Origin: Chengkuizengella sediminis
Lineage (GTDB): Bacteria; Bacillota; Bacilli; Paenibacillales; KCTC-33759
Assembly (NCBI RefSeq): GCF_010078385.1
Contig: NZ_SIJC01000001.1
Location: 372,001 to 436,000, forward strand
Direction: 5' to 3'
DNA: 64,000 nucleotides
In this document: one piece after another, positions 1 through 8,840 of the stretch
Numbering within the stretch: position 1 is the first letter of the stretch
Layout of the letters: every line of letters starts with the position of its first letter
The notes under the pieces: generated by a model
Databases searched by the model: none
Told to the model about the DNA's origin: nothing
Seen by the model: only the letters and a program-made list of their open reading frames with translations
Program-made: the position numbers and the translations under genes

Positions 1-2
1 TT

Positions 3-878
3 AATGAAGTTGCAGTTGCTTCTAATCAGATCACCGCGGCTATTGATGAAATTGCTAAAGGATCAGAAAACCAAGCAACAATTAGTCAAGAGACAGATGA
101 TAAAATTCATCAGTTTATGGAACTTGCTACTGAGTTGGAAGAACAAAAAAATGAAGTCATTGAAAAAGCATTGCAAACACAAGAGACAATTAGTGACAAT
201 CAATCTGTCTTAGAAGAAGTAATAAGTGGTGTGCAATCTTTAGCAGAATCTACAGATCATTCTTCCCAGGAAGTCAGTGCATTAGAGGAACGTACACTTC
301 AAATCAAATCAATTCTTGAAACATCAAAAAATATAGCTAAGCAAACAAATATGTTAGCTTTAAATGCTGGGATAGAAGCTGCAAGAGCAGGAAATCACGG
401 AAAAGGTTTTGCAGTTGTAGCTGGTGAGATTAGGGAATTAGCAGAGCAAAGCAAAAAAGCATCGGATCACGTTGAAGATATCATTAGTAGTGTAGATGAA
501 TCAATCTCTTCAGTTAATACAACTATGACACAAAATATAGAACAAGCTAAAAACGAACGAATTTCTGCAGAAAAAGCAAAAGCAGCCTTGTTAGAAATTG
601 TAGCATCCATGGATAAAGTTTTGTTAACGGTCAATTTAATGAATAAATTATTGCAAGAACAAAAAACGAACGTGACTGTTATCCAGAGCAATTCAAAGGA
701 CTCTTCTGCATATGCGATGGAGACTACATCAAGTACTGAAGAAGTCGCCGCATCTGCAACTGAAACTACAGCAAATATGAATATAGTTCTCAAAAGCATT
801 GAGGAATTGTTATCTATGTCCACCGAATTAAATAAATCTGTTGAGCGTTTCAAAGTTAACCAGGATGAACAGAAATAA
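3..878 (+). CDS. Methyl-accepting chemotaxis protein, 3' part
   Basis: The reading frame is open from the window edge, so the N-terminal sensor and membrane segments lie outside. What remains is the cytoplasmic signalling domain: long heptad-rich helices with the hairpin tip that binds CheA and CheW. The tip motif ([20 protein letters not shown]) is intact near base 350, followed by [16 protein letters not shown], the canonical MCP signature. The role is therefore chemoreceptor signal relay. The ligand cannot be told. A strong hairpin terminator follows the stop. Confidence 0.95.
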   Translation, partial: NEVAVASNQITAAIDEIAKGSENQATISQETDDKIHQFMELATELEEQKNEVIEKALQTQETISDNQSVLEEVISGVQSLAESTDHSSQEVSALEERTLQIKSILETSKNIAKQTNMLALNAGIEAARAGNHGKGFAVVAGEIRELAEQSKKASDHVEDIISSVDESISSVNTTMTQNIEQAKNERISAEKAKAALLEIVASMDKVLLTVNLMNKLLQEQKTNVTVIQSNSKDSSAYAMETTSSTEEVAASATETTANMNIVLKSIEELLSMSTELNKSVERFKVNQDEQK

Positions 879-904
879 CATTATTTAATTTGCACATTAA
901 AAAT

Positions 905-966
905 GCGCCTTCTTAAATTGAAATGAATTTGCTTTCATTCATCTTTTTAAGAAATGGCGCTTTTTA
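905..966 (+). terminator. Rho-independent terminator after the MCP gene
   Basis: A long imperfect stem begins with GCGCC and TTCTTAAA and closes with TTTAAGAA and GGCGC, then a run of five T. Confidence 0.8.
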
Positions 967-1051
967 TATGTACATTTATAAGTTATTTATAATACTATCA
1001 ACTGCATTTGACTTCTATTATTCATTAGGTGATAATCATATGTGATTTCAT

Positions 1052-1315
1052 CTAAATGGAGTAAAATCTGGTCTTATCAGGAACATTAGTATCATATTCC
1101 GTTTTAATTTCTCTACGATATGATCTTTCAACATTTGTAACAAAATTAAGCTTATTTAATTGCACAATAACTTGCTCTACCTTATCTTCATTTACATACA
1201 ATACTACATACTTTAATTTTTTTGAAACATAATGGATATTACCATATCTTTCAACTAACCTTAATGCTTTAATATGTTTAACCCATATGATGAGTCCAGT
1301 TCTTCCAGTAAACAT
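1052..1315 (-). CDS. ylbG: YlbG family protein (DUF2129/UPF0298)
   Basis: This 87-residue cytoplasmic protein matches the Bacillus YlbG family in length and in the conserved core: GLIIWV near the start, YGNIHYVSKKLKYVVLYV in the middle and a C-terminal KTEYD...PDK segment. The function of the family is not established. The start is an ATG after GAGGTG at good spacing. In Bacillus it normally sits directly after ylbF. Here ylbF is upstream on the same strand, but an opposite-strand asparaginase gene lies between them, so the pair has been split. Confidence 0.9.
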   Translation of the reverse strand: MFTGRTGLIIWVKHIKALRLVERYGNIHYVSKKLKYVVLYVNEDKVEQVIVQLNKLNFVTNVERSYRREIKTEYDTNVPDKTRFYSI

Positions 1316-1363
1316 TTTAACACCTCAAATTCAAAATATCGTAAAACTGAAGGAGTGACATTC

Positions 1364-2368
1364 TTGTCTATTATCATACACGTAAAAAGAGGATCAATGA
1401 TCGAGAGTCAACATAACGGTTACATTGTAGTTACGGATTCAAATGGTCTAATAAAATACCATTTAGGTGATCCTGAATATAAAACTTTTGCCAGGTCTAG
1501 CGCTAAAATATTGCAAGCGATTCCAATCATTGAAGGAATGATTGTGAATAACTTAGATTTAAGCGATGAAGAGATTGCAATTATTTGTTCCTCTCATAAT
1601 GGAGAGGCAGACCATGTGAAACAGGTTCAGTCAATATTAGCAAAAATCAATTTAGACCCTTCACACCTATTATGTGGAGAACAACAACCTTTACATAAAG
1701 AAACCAGAGAAAAGTTATTACGCAAAAACTTCAAGTTTTCAACATTACATAATACTTGTTCCGGAAAACATGCAGGTATGCTTATTTTAGCAAAATTATT
1801 GAATAGTCATGTTGATAACTACTTATCAATAGATCATCCAGTTCAACAAGTCATGTTTAACACCATCGTTGAAATGTCAGGTGCAAAAATGAATGAAGTT
1901 GATATAGCTAAGGATGGTTGTGGTGTTCCAGTTTTTGGACTAACAGTACATCAGCTCGCCACAGCATTTGCAAGAATTGGTTCTTCTCAGTCACTTTCTG
2001 CAAATAGAACACAAGCTTGTAAAAAAATCTTGCAAGCTATCTCGTTACACCCTTTTTACATAGCAGGGACAGATCGATTTGATACACACCTCATTCATGT
2101 AACTCAAGGTCGAATCATCGGTAAGATGGGTAACGAAGGAGTCTTTGCTTTAACCATCCCTTCAGAAGATTTGGGAATAGCAATTAAGGTTAGAGATGGT
2201 GCCGAGAGAGCATCTTATCCTACAGTTGTGGAAACACTGTCACAGCTTAATCTTATTTCTACTCTTGAAAAAAAAGAATTAGAAAGATTTCATTATCCAA
2301 TCATTAAAAATCGTAGAAATGAAACTGTCGGTCGCTTAGAACCTGCATTTAATCTTTTACGTGTATAA
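1364..2368 (+). CDS. Asparaginase (asparaginase II family)
   Basis: The product resembles the bacterial asparaginase II family (PF06089), which hydrolyses L-asparagine to aspartate and ammonia and is unrelated in fold to E. coli AnsB. Visible family features are an N-terminal RGSMIESQHNG block, GDPEYKTFARSSAKILQAIP, CSSHNGE, NTCSGKHAGML and DGCGVPVFGL, with C-terminal RDGAERA. There is no signal peptide, so it should be cytoplasmic. I place the start at TTG 1364, eight bases after AAGGAG; the frame is open further upstream but without a ribosome site. It is divergent from ylbG with 48 bases between starts. Confidence 0.87.
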   Translation: MSIIIHVKRGSMIESQHNGYIVVTDSNGLIKYHLGDPEYKTFARSSAKILQAIPIIEGMIVNNLDLSDEEIAIICSSHNGEADHVKQVQSILAKINLDPSHLLCGEQQPLHKETREKLLRKNFKFSTLHNTCSGKHAGMLILAKLLNSHVDNYLSIDHPVQQVMFNTIVEMSGAKMNEVDIAKDGCGVPVFGLTVHQLATAFARIGSSQSLSANRTQACKKILQAISLHPFYIAGTDRFDTHLIHVTQGRIIGKMGNEGVFALTIPSEDLGIAIKVRDGAERASYPTVVETLSQLNLISTLEKKELERFHYPIIKNRRNETVGRLEPAFNLLRV

Positions 2369-2446
2369 TTTATATTTTATTTAAGATCCATTCATTTAGA
2401 AGGGATGTATAAGGTGACTATTTGATCTTTTACATCCCCTATTGTT

Positions 2447-2884
2447 TTAGCTACACTTTCCACTACATCCACCAGATCCGCAGCCAGCAACAGTCGGTAA
2501 TGGATGATTACTCGGTACTTTAATTTCTTCTGATATTTCATGAGCGATTAATTTGGAAACTGAGTAAAGTAAATCATCTATTTTCTCCTCTGCTTCCTTA
2601 AACTTTTTCACTCGCTCCAATTCATTCAGTTTTTCTTCCACTTTTTGTACTTCTTCCAATGCAGAGTGATAATCAGGATGAAATTGTCCAAATCTTTGAC
2701 AATCCTCATAAATTTCCTTCTTTTTTAAAAATTGATTTACTAGTAATTGAACCTGTTGATCTCTCTCTATTTCTTTTTTCCAGTATAAATAATTGTGAAG
2801 CTCTTCAGAAGCATTTATCATATCACCAAGATCATATGCTTCCATTAACACCGTGGACATATCTAACTCAGTGATTACACTCAT
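2447..2884 (-). CDS. ylbF: YlbF/RicF family regulator
   Basis: A helical DUF964 protein whose core (KKKEIYEDCQRFGQFHPDY) and C-terminus closely match Bacillus YlbF (RicF). RicF forms a complex with YmcA and YaaT that carries Fe-S clusters, assists RNase Y-dependent mRNA processing and promotes competence, biofilm formation and sporulation. The C-terminal tail is glycine/cysteine-rich with three Cys (GCGSGGCSGKC), consistent with cluster ligation. The second in-frame ATG (2884) has the better Shine-Dalgarno spacing; the first, at 2893, abuts it. It lies 43 bases downstream of the XPB partner gene end-to-start. Confidence 0.88.
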   Translation of the reverse strand: MSVITELDMSTVLMEAYDLGDMINASEELHNYLYWKKEIERDQQVQLLVNQFLKKKEIYEDCQRFGQFHPDYHSALEEVQKVEEKLNELERVKKFKEAEEKIDDLLYSVSKLIAHEISEEIKVPSNHPLPTVAGCGSGGCSGKCS

Positions 2885-2927
2885 TAATATCATTCCTATC
2901 TAATCTATTTGTATTAGAACTTAATTA

Positions 2928-4901
2928 CTATTTATCATTAATCCCGGGGAAAATCAACCTCATTTCCTCCCAATCATGGGAAAATAAGGTGATTTCAGCA
3001 TTTTTTTCAACGGCGTGCATTGAAATTAAACCTTCTTTTTCTTCTAATTTTTGAGGTAATATTGTTCTTTCCACATTGTTTTTTCTTAATTTTAAATACA
3101 CATGACTTTCAATTGCTTTCTGAATGATTTCTTTTTCTGTAGATGGATGGTAAGATCTATATTGCTTTAACCAAATAGTCGGAATTTCTTCTAAGGTAGG
3201 ATAAACGTCTTTTACACTAGGAAATTTTTGTTCCATTTCATAATATAACATGGTTTTGTTTGAGTCCACCAATCCATATGTTCCCTTTGAATTTTCTAAT
3301 ATGAACGAAGCATTAGATGTTTTATTGAAACATGGGAATTGTACATTTTCCTCCTCATTTCCTTGTTGTACTGATGAAAATAGTGGGGAATATCCACTGC
3401 CCTCTAATTTCTTTATCAATTCTTTTACCAGATTCTTTTGTATAATAAAATCTTTATCTCCTAGTTTTTCCATTATATAAGATTGAAATAACGGATTGTC
3501 ACCAATATGTTTTGCTGTGTTTTCATCCGAGCAACGTAAAAGAAGAACTTCTTGAAAAACAGTTTTCCCAACTTGCTCAGACCAATCTTCAACAGATTTT
3601 TTCACATTATCAGGTAACCCATATTTTGAATGTGTATTTAGAAATTGAATAATATCTGTTGTAGTTCTTCCATTTTGCACTGCAGTCTTTATCGTTTCTT
3701 TAGTCATTGTATAACGCATGATAACATCTGAATAAGTCATTTCTGACATACTTTCTAATTCCCATCGAATTTGGAATGGGATATCAGGGGGAACGATAAC
3801 CTCAAAATCAGCCTGAATATAAAATTGCTTTTCATCTAGTTTTAATAGCTCATCTGTGGAATTCAAATTTATTTTCCATTTAAAAACCATTTCATTTTTA
3901 TTGGTTTTTCCTACCTGAATCCACCCAAAACCTACGAATACCTTCATCCAGTTTAAAAGTTGATTGAAACATTGCATATTTTCTATATCATGACACGACA
4001 TTAATTTAGTATGTTCTATCCAATTTACTAGCTCTTGTATAGGATACCACATATCATAAGAAATGGTCTCGATTTTTGCCCATATTAATTGAAGCCAAAC
4101 ATGATCTGGCATACATATTTGATGCCAAACTTCATATAAGGTTCTATTCATTTGCTGACTATTCTGAAGTAACCACCCATGAACTTTATCCCTATTTATT
4201 TCAACATGTTTTGATTTTTGCTCCACTAGCTGTAATCTTAACAACAGGTCATAAACAAGTACAAATGCTTTTGGATAAAGGTCTTGTCCCATATATTTTA
4301 AATCAATATATTTTAAATCATCTTCGTTGATATCAATTAAATTGCACATCTTCTGAAGCTGTCTCTTTTTAATCATTCGATTTTGTGTTAATGAAACCTC
4401 ATTTTTTCCTATGTAAATGATCATTTGAAATAGATCAAAAATTAAACCCCTACCTAATCTATCCAAGGGTTCAACTTCTTCATCATTGATGCAGCTTACA
4501 TTATTAATTTCAGGTAGCAATACTTTTACCCATGAGTGAAAAGCATCTTTTGGAATCACATAGATATGTTCTCCCCACGTTTTACGAAATGTAAAAACAA
4601 TTCCTTTTTGTCTTAAAAGCGTTAGCCCCACTTTTAATTCAGCTTTTGAGAGCTGACCCTCTACCAATGATATTACATGTTTCCATTCAAAAGGCTCATA
4701 TCCTACATTTTTAATTAACCAAGATAAAGTATCCTTTTCTATGTTATTTAATTTCTCATAACACTTTTCTAGTAATAGTGGGGAGGTTAAACACTCCTTA
4801 AGTTCATACCCATGTTTAATTAATTTTTCATAAGTGGATTGTGTTTGAATTTCTCTTAAATAGGAAGGGGGTAATTGCGAAAGGTACTTTTCACAGTTCA
4901 T
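2928..4901 (-). CDS. XPB-associated protein with Helicase_C_3-like domain
   Basis: A 657-residue soluble protein with no ATPase motifs. Residues about 360-450 (starting FYIQADFEVIVP, then DIIQFLNTHSKYGLP) match the accessory domain found at the N-terminus of the adjacent XPB helicase, which resembles PF13625. The rest is predominantly helical with winged-helix-like stretches near residues 55-125. Its start overlaps the helicase stop (ATGA), with AAGGAG inside the end of the helicase gene, so the two are translationally coupled and probably act together. In archaea XPB pairs with the nuclease Bax1, but I see no nuclease motif here. A DNA-binding or loading partner is inference. Confidence 0.75.
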   Translation of the reverse strand: MNCEKYLSQLPPSYLREIQTQSTYEKLIKHGYELKECLTSPLLLEKCYEKLNNIEKDTLSWLIKNVGYEPFEWKHVISLVEGQLSKAELKVGLTLLRQKGIVFTFRKTWGEHIYVIPKDAFHSWVKVLLPEINNVSCINDEEVEPLDRLGRGLIFDLFQMIIYIGKNEVSLTQNRMIKKRQLQKMCNLIDINEDDLKYIDLKYMGQDLYPKAFVLVYDLLLRLQLVEQKSKHVEINRDKVHGWLLQNSQQMNRTLYEVWHQICMPDHVWLQLIWAKIETISYDMWYPIQELVNWIEHTKLMSCHDIENMQCFNQLLNWMKVFVGFGWIQVGKTNKNEMVFKWKINLNSTDELLKLDEKQFYIQADFEVIVPPDIPFQIRWELESMSEMTYSDVIMRYTMTKETIKTAVQNGRTTTDIIQFLNTHSKYGLPDNVKKSVEDWSEQVGKTVFQEVLLLRCSDENTAKHIGDNPLFQSYIMEKLGDKDFIIQKNLVKELIKKLEGSGYSPLFSSVQQGNEEENVQFPCFNKTSNASFILENSKGTYGLVDSNKTMLYYEMEQKFPSVKDVYPTLEEIPTIWLKQYRSYHPSTEKEIIQKAIESHVYLKLRKNNVERTILPQKLEEKEGLISMHAVEKNAEITLFSHDWEEMRLIFPGINDK

Positions 4902-6565
4902 GAAGTTAACAACTCCTTGTTAGTTATGTGTCTCGCATCAAGGATATGATATTGATAACCTTGTTCAACCAAAAACAGCTGTCGTTTCAGTGAAAATTCT
5001 TGCTCTTTCGAGTCTCTAGTCACAAGCGTATAAAAATGAGCTTGATTTTTTGATTTTTTTGGCCTTAAAACTCTTCCCAATCTCTGTGCCTCTTCTTGCC
5101 TTGATCCAAAACTCCCAGAAACTTGAATTGCCACTGCTGCATCTGGTAAATCAATAGCAAAATTAGCTACTTTCGATACAACAAGTAATTTGATCTCCCC
5201 CTCTTTAAATTCATTATATAATCGATCTCTCTCAGTATGAGATAATTCCCCTGTAATCAAAGGGGCTTGAAAATGATTTGAGATTTCTTTTAGCTGATTT
5301 ATATATTGTCCGATGATAAGTGTAGGTATTTCAGCATGCAGTTTAAGCAACTGTTTAATCACGTTTATCTTCATGGGATTTTCACTCGCCAACCTAAACT
5401 TATTTTTTTGGTTTTCCATTTGATGATACTGATCTATAACATCAGATGATAAATCTACTCTAATCTCATAACATTCCACTTTAGATATCCATCCATGTTG
5501 CTCCAATTGCTTCCAAGGAAAATAAAACCGTTTAGGTCCAACTAATGAGAATACATCTTCTTCTCTCCCATCCTCTCTGATTAAAGTTGCCGTTAATCCC
5601 AATCTTCTAGTTGCTTGAATAGTGGCTGTTTCTCTAAAAACAGGAGCAGGAAGCAAATGTACTTCATCGTAAATAATCAATCCCCAATCTCTTTTTTTAA
5701 ATAATTCCATATGAATAAAATCTGCATTTTTGTTTTTTCGATGTGTTAAGATTTGATAGGTAGCGATTGTGATTGGTTTCACTTGTTTTATATCCCCAGT
5801 ATATTCGCCGATTAATTCTTCAGGAACATCCGTTTTAGTTAATATCTCCCTCTTCCATTGCTTCACAGAGGTTACATTCGTAGTTAGAATTAAAGTCTCA
5901 CAATTCACTTTGGACATCACACCTATGCCTACAATGGTTTTACCAGAACCACAAGGAAGAACAATAAGACCGCTCCCCCCAGTTTTTTTTCCTCCTTGGT
6001 AAAAAGCCTCGATAGCGTCCGTTTGATAATCTCTTAAATTCACATTACTCAACTGTATTTGTAATCTTTCACCCGATAAATACCCTGCAATATCTTCAAC
6101 TGGAAATCCTAATTGAATCAGTTCTTGTTTGATTAAACCTCTATGTACCAAGTTAATTTTAGATGAAAAGTTATCAATTTGATCTTGCAAATAAGGTTGA
6201 AGAGCTTTAGATTTTCTGATTTGCTTCATGATTTCTGAGTCTCTAGATATTAATGTTAATTGATCATTATTTTTTTCCAATCTTAATATTCCATATCGAT
6301 TCATGTACATTTGAATTTCTTTACAAATTTTTAATGGAATCTCAAATTTACTATGCTTTTTCAAAAAATCAATAATGTCTTGAGATTTCATGCCAGACGC
6401 GGATGCATTCCACATGGATAATGGGGTTATTTTATAGGTATGAACATGTTCAGGTGTTTTCATTAGATCTGAAAAAAGAGATAAATACGCGCTGATCTCC
6501 ACGTATTGAGGTGAATTGGTTTCAAAAAGTATGGTGGAATCAGCTTGTACAATTAAACATGACAC
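4898..6565 (-). CDS. XPB/Rad25-type DNA helicase
   Basis: Superfamily 2 DNA helicase of the ERCC3/XPB type, 555 residues, starting at GTG after GGAGGG. Order: accessory domain 1-95; damage-recognition-like region about 100-175; helicase core from 176 with NLRDYQ, Walker A GSGKT at 206-210, DEVH at 300-303, GLTATLIREDG with the XPB-typical RED triplet at 330-332, and motif VI QRLGRVLRPKK near the C-terminus. XPB opens DNA in eukaryotic repair and transcription; bacterial versions are 3'-5' helicases with an unsettled role. The gene is the first of a two-gene unit with the overlapping partner. Confidence 0.93.
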   Translation of the reverse strand: MSCLIVQADSTILFETNSPQYVEISAYLSLFSDLMKTPEHVHTYKITPLSMWNASASGMKSQDIIDFLKKHSKFEIPLKICKEIQMYMNRYGILRLEKNNDQLTLISRDSEIMKQIRKSKALQPYLQDQIDNFSSKINLVHRGLIKQELIQLGFPVEDIAGYLSGERLQIQLSNVNLRDYQTDAIEAFYQGGKKTGGSGLIVLPCGSGKTIVGIGVMSKVNCETLILTTNVTSVKQWKREILTKTDVPEELIGEYTGDIKQVKPITIATYQILTHRKNKNADFIHMELFKKRDWGLIIYDEVHLLPAPVFRETATIQATRRLGLTATLIREDGREEDVFSLVGPKRFYFPWKQLEQHGWISKVECYEIRVDLSSDVIDQYHQMENQKNKFRLASENPMKINVIKQLLKLHAEIPTLIIGQYINQLKEISNHFQAPLITGELSHTERDRLYNEFKEGEIKLLVVSKVANFAIDLPDAAVAIQVSGSFGSRQEEAQRLGRVLRPKKSKNQAHFYTLVTRDSKEQEFSLKRQLFLVEQGYQYHILDARHITNKELLTS

Positions 6566-6659
6566 GAGATATCCCTCCTTATTTGAAAAGGGAGCCTCTA
6601 ATTAGACCCCCTTCTCTATAAACCAACATATAAAACCTTGCACTATGAAAGATTACTTT

Positions 6660-7100
6660 TTAATGTGCAAAATTTTGTGACTCCTGAGTCGGTTCAGATA
6701 TTTTACTTAACGCATCACTAGCTTCATTTTCAAAAATATCACGTACAGCTAAATCTCCTATCGCAACAATACCAACTAGATCACCATTTTCAACGACAGG
6801 TAATCTTCGAATTTGCTGTTCAGCCATTAAATTTGCTGCATCATTAATATTTGTATCTGGTGAAGCTGTGGTTATGTTTTTGCTTATCACTTCTTCCACA
6901 GCCGTTGATCCTGATTTCTTCTCCGCATAACCTCTAATCACTAAATCTCGGTCAGTTGCCACACCGATTAATTTTTTATTGTCCACAACAGGGATAATTC
7001 CAATATTATGTTCTTTCATTTTCACTGCTACTTCATAAATATTATCTTGCATGGTTACTGTTACACAATCAGTAGTCATGATTTCTTTTAATGTTGACAA
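6660..7100 (-). CDS. Two-CBS-domain protein (YhcV-like)
   Basis: The product is 146 residues and consists of a Bateman pair: CBS1 about 5-60 (MTTDCVTVTMQDN...IGIIPVVD..LIGVATDRDLVIR) and CBS2 about 70-130 (ASPDTNINDAANLMAEQQIRRLPVV...GIVAIGDLA). Such pairs usually bind adenine nucleotides and act as energy or stress sensors. Closest remembered match is Bacillus YhcV. The start is TTG at 7100, seven bases from AGGAGG. No fused effector domain is present, so its target is unknown. Confidence 0.88.
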   Translation of the reverse strand: MSTLKEIMTTDCVTVTMQDNIYEVAVKMKEHNIGIIPVVDNKKLIGVATDRDLVIRGYAEKKSGSTAVEEVISKNITTASPDTNINDAANLMAEQQIRRLPVVENGDLVGIVAIGDLAVRDIFENEASDALSKISEPTQESQNFAH

Positions 7101-7159
7101 GGGTAACCCTCCTTAATTTTTTCACAAATTCGGATTCAAATTTAGAGTTACCCATTCCT

Positions 7160-8335
7160 CTAATTTACATACATATAATCTAACGTCATTCCTAAAAGCA
7201 ATTGCACAGCATTCCTCATTGCGCTTTCATCAAAGTCAAATTTTGGGTGATGATGAGGATAGGTCATCCCTGTATCTTCATTTCCTGCACCTACAAACAT
7301 AAAACATCCTGGTACTTTTTTTAAGTAATATGAAAAGTCTTCCCCCGCCATTATGAGTGGAGATGATATAATTTTTAAATTCATAAGATCTTTTTTTCCC
7401 ACATTAAAAAAACGATTCGTTTCTTCTTCATGATTTACAACAGTTGGGTATCCATTAAAATAATTTAATTTTATTTTAGCACCGTACATTATTCCAACTT
7501 GTTCACAAATATGAGTAAACCGTTTTTGAATATGGGCTCTTATTTCATCACTAAACGTTCGCACAGTACCATTAATGGTACAAAGGGAGGATATGACGTT
7601 AAAACTATTTCCTGAATGAAAGGATCCAACAGAGACTACAGCAGGGTCTAGCGGATTAACCATTCGACTTACAATGGACTGTAACTGGACAACTAATTGT
7701 GCTCCAATGTATGTACTATCCACAGTTTCATGTGGTAATCCTGCATGTCCCCCTTCCCCTTCAATATGAATCTCAAACTCATCTACCGATGCCATAAAAG
7801 GTCCAGCAATAGAAGAAACAATCCCTGTTTGCAATGGTGTCCATAAATGAACTCCATAAATAACATCTACATTATCTAATGCACCGTTTTCTATCATGTT
7901 TAATGCTCCACCAGGATGTCGTTCCTCAGCAGGCTGAAATATGAGTCTAATATTCCCATTCAACTCGGATCTATTTTCTTGTAATATTTTTGCTATAGCA
8001 AGTAAACTTGATGTATGACCATCATGACCGCAAGCATGCATAATATTATGTTTTTGTGAAGCATAATTCACGTTTTTTTGATCCTGAATAGGTAATGCAT
8101 CAATATCTGCTCTTAATGCAACGGTAGGTCCAGGTTTACTACCTTCAATGGTGCCAATCACTCCATGATCATTTTTTGATTTTTTCGATTTTATTCCCCA
8201 ATTCAAGAGTTTATCGTATATAAATTGAGTCGTTTTAAATTCCTGAAAAGATAACTCAGGATTCATATGCAAATGCCTTCTCCATTCCACCATTTCAGGA
8301 AAAAGTTCTTCAATCTTTTGAATATATTTATTCAA
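7160..8335 (-). CDS. M20 family amidohydrolase
   Basis: A di-zinc amidohydrolase of the M20D (hippurate / N-acyl amino acid hydrolase) type that cleaves N-acylated amino acids in the cytoplasm. Visible motifs are WRRHLHMNPELSFQE, ADIDALP, HACGHDGHTSS, QPAEERHPGG with the catalytic Glu pair, and AGEDFSYYL. Length of about 390 is normal. Three starts are possible: GTG 8344, ATG 8341 and TTG 8335. TTG has the ideal eight-base spacing from GAAGG, so I choose it. Substrate cannot be resolved. Confidence 0.88.
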   Translation of the reverse strand: MNKYIQKIEELFPEMVEWRRHLHMNPELSFQEFKTTQFIYDKLLNWGIKSKKSKNDHGVIGTIEGSKPGPTVALRADIDALPIQDQKNVNYASQKHNIMHACGHDGHTSSLLAIAKILQENRSELNGNIRLIFQPAEERHPGGALNMIENGALDNVDVIYGVHLWTPLQTGIVSSIAGPFMASVDEFEIHIEGEGGHAGLPHETVDSTYIGAQLVVQLQSIVSRMVNPLDPAVVSVGSFHSGNSFNVISSLCTINGTVRTFSDEIRAHIQKRFTHICEQVGIMYGAKIKLNYFNGYPTVVNHEEETNRFFNVGKKDLMNLKIISSPLIMAGEDFSYYLKKVPGCFMFVGAGNEDTGMTYPHHHPKFDFDESAMRNAVQLLLGMTLDYMYVN

Positions 8336-8488
8336 ACTCATCACCTTCTAATAAATTCATTATCTTTTCATATTATATCATCTTCTTCTTCATACGTTCG
8401 TCACGAAATTTCGGAAAGGTAAAACTTGCACAACTGAATGAAACATAATATCATGGATAAAGAATAAATAGGACTTGGAGGTCAACTT

Positions 8489-8830
8489 ATGATATTAGAA
8501 AAAACAAAATTACAAGGGTTACAAAGTGAATTAAAATATATGGATGAAATCACAAGTGGACTTGGATTTGTCAGAGGGCAGTGGGAATACTTCCGTGCTA
8601 CATATGATTTTAGAATTCAAGATCAAAAAAATGATGTGTATTTTTTAAGAGTAAATTGCAGAGTTATTGACGGGAAAATGGAATCTCCATATGCAGTTCT
8701 AACACCAGAAGATATATACATAGGTATAGAGTCGTTCCCACACGGACTAGATTATAGTGTTGAAATCCCTAAATCTGTTTTAAAAATTGCAAATGATAAA
8801 ATGTCTGAATTAGAAAAGCTATTGAGCTAG
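8489..8830 (+). CDS. YugN-like family protein
   Basis: A 113-residue cytoplasmic protein matching the YugN-like family (PF08868) by its overall length and the conserved GFVRGQWEYFRATYDF and SFPHGLDY segments. No function is established. The start follows TTGGAGG at good spacing. It is ten bases upstream of the FtsW/SpoVE-type gene and probably cotranscribed with it. Confidence 0.82.
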   Translation: MILEKTKLQGLQSELKYMDEITSGLGFVRGQWEYFRATYDFRIQDQKNDVYFLRVNCRVIDGKMESPYAVLTPEDIYIGIESFPHGLDYSVEIPKSVLKIANDKMSELEKLLS

Positions 8831-8840
8831 GAGAAAAATA

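Noticed and set aside
467-853. Antisense frame of 128 residues inside the chemoreceptor
   Set aside because: It mirrors the heptad codons of a clear MCP domain and lacks a ribosome site.
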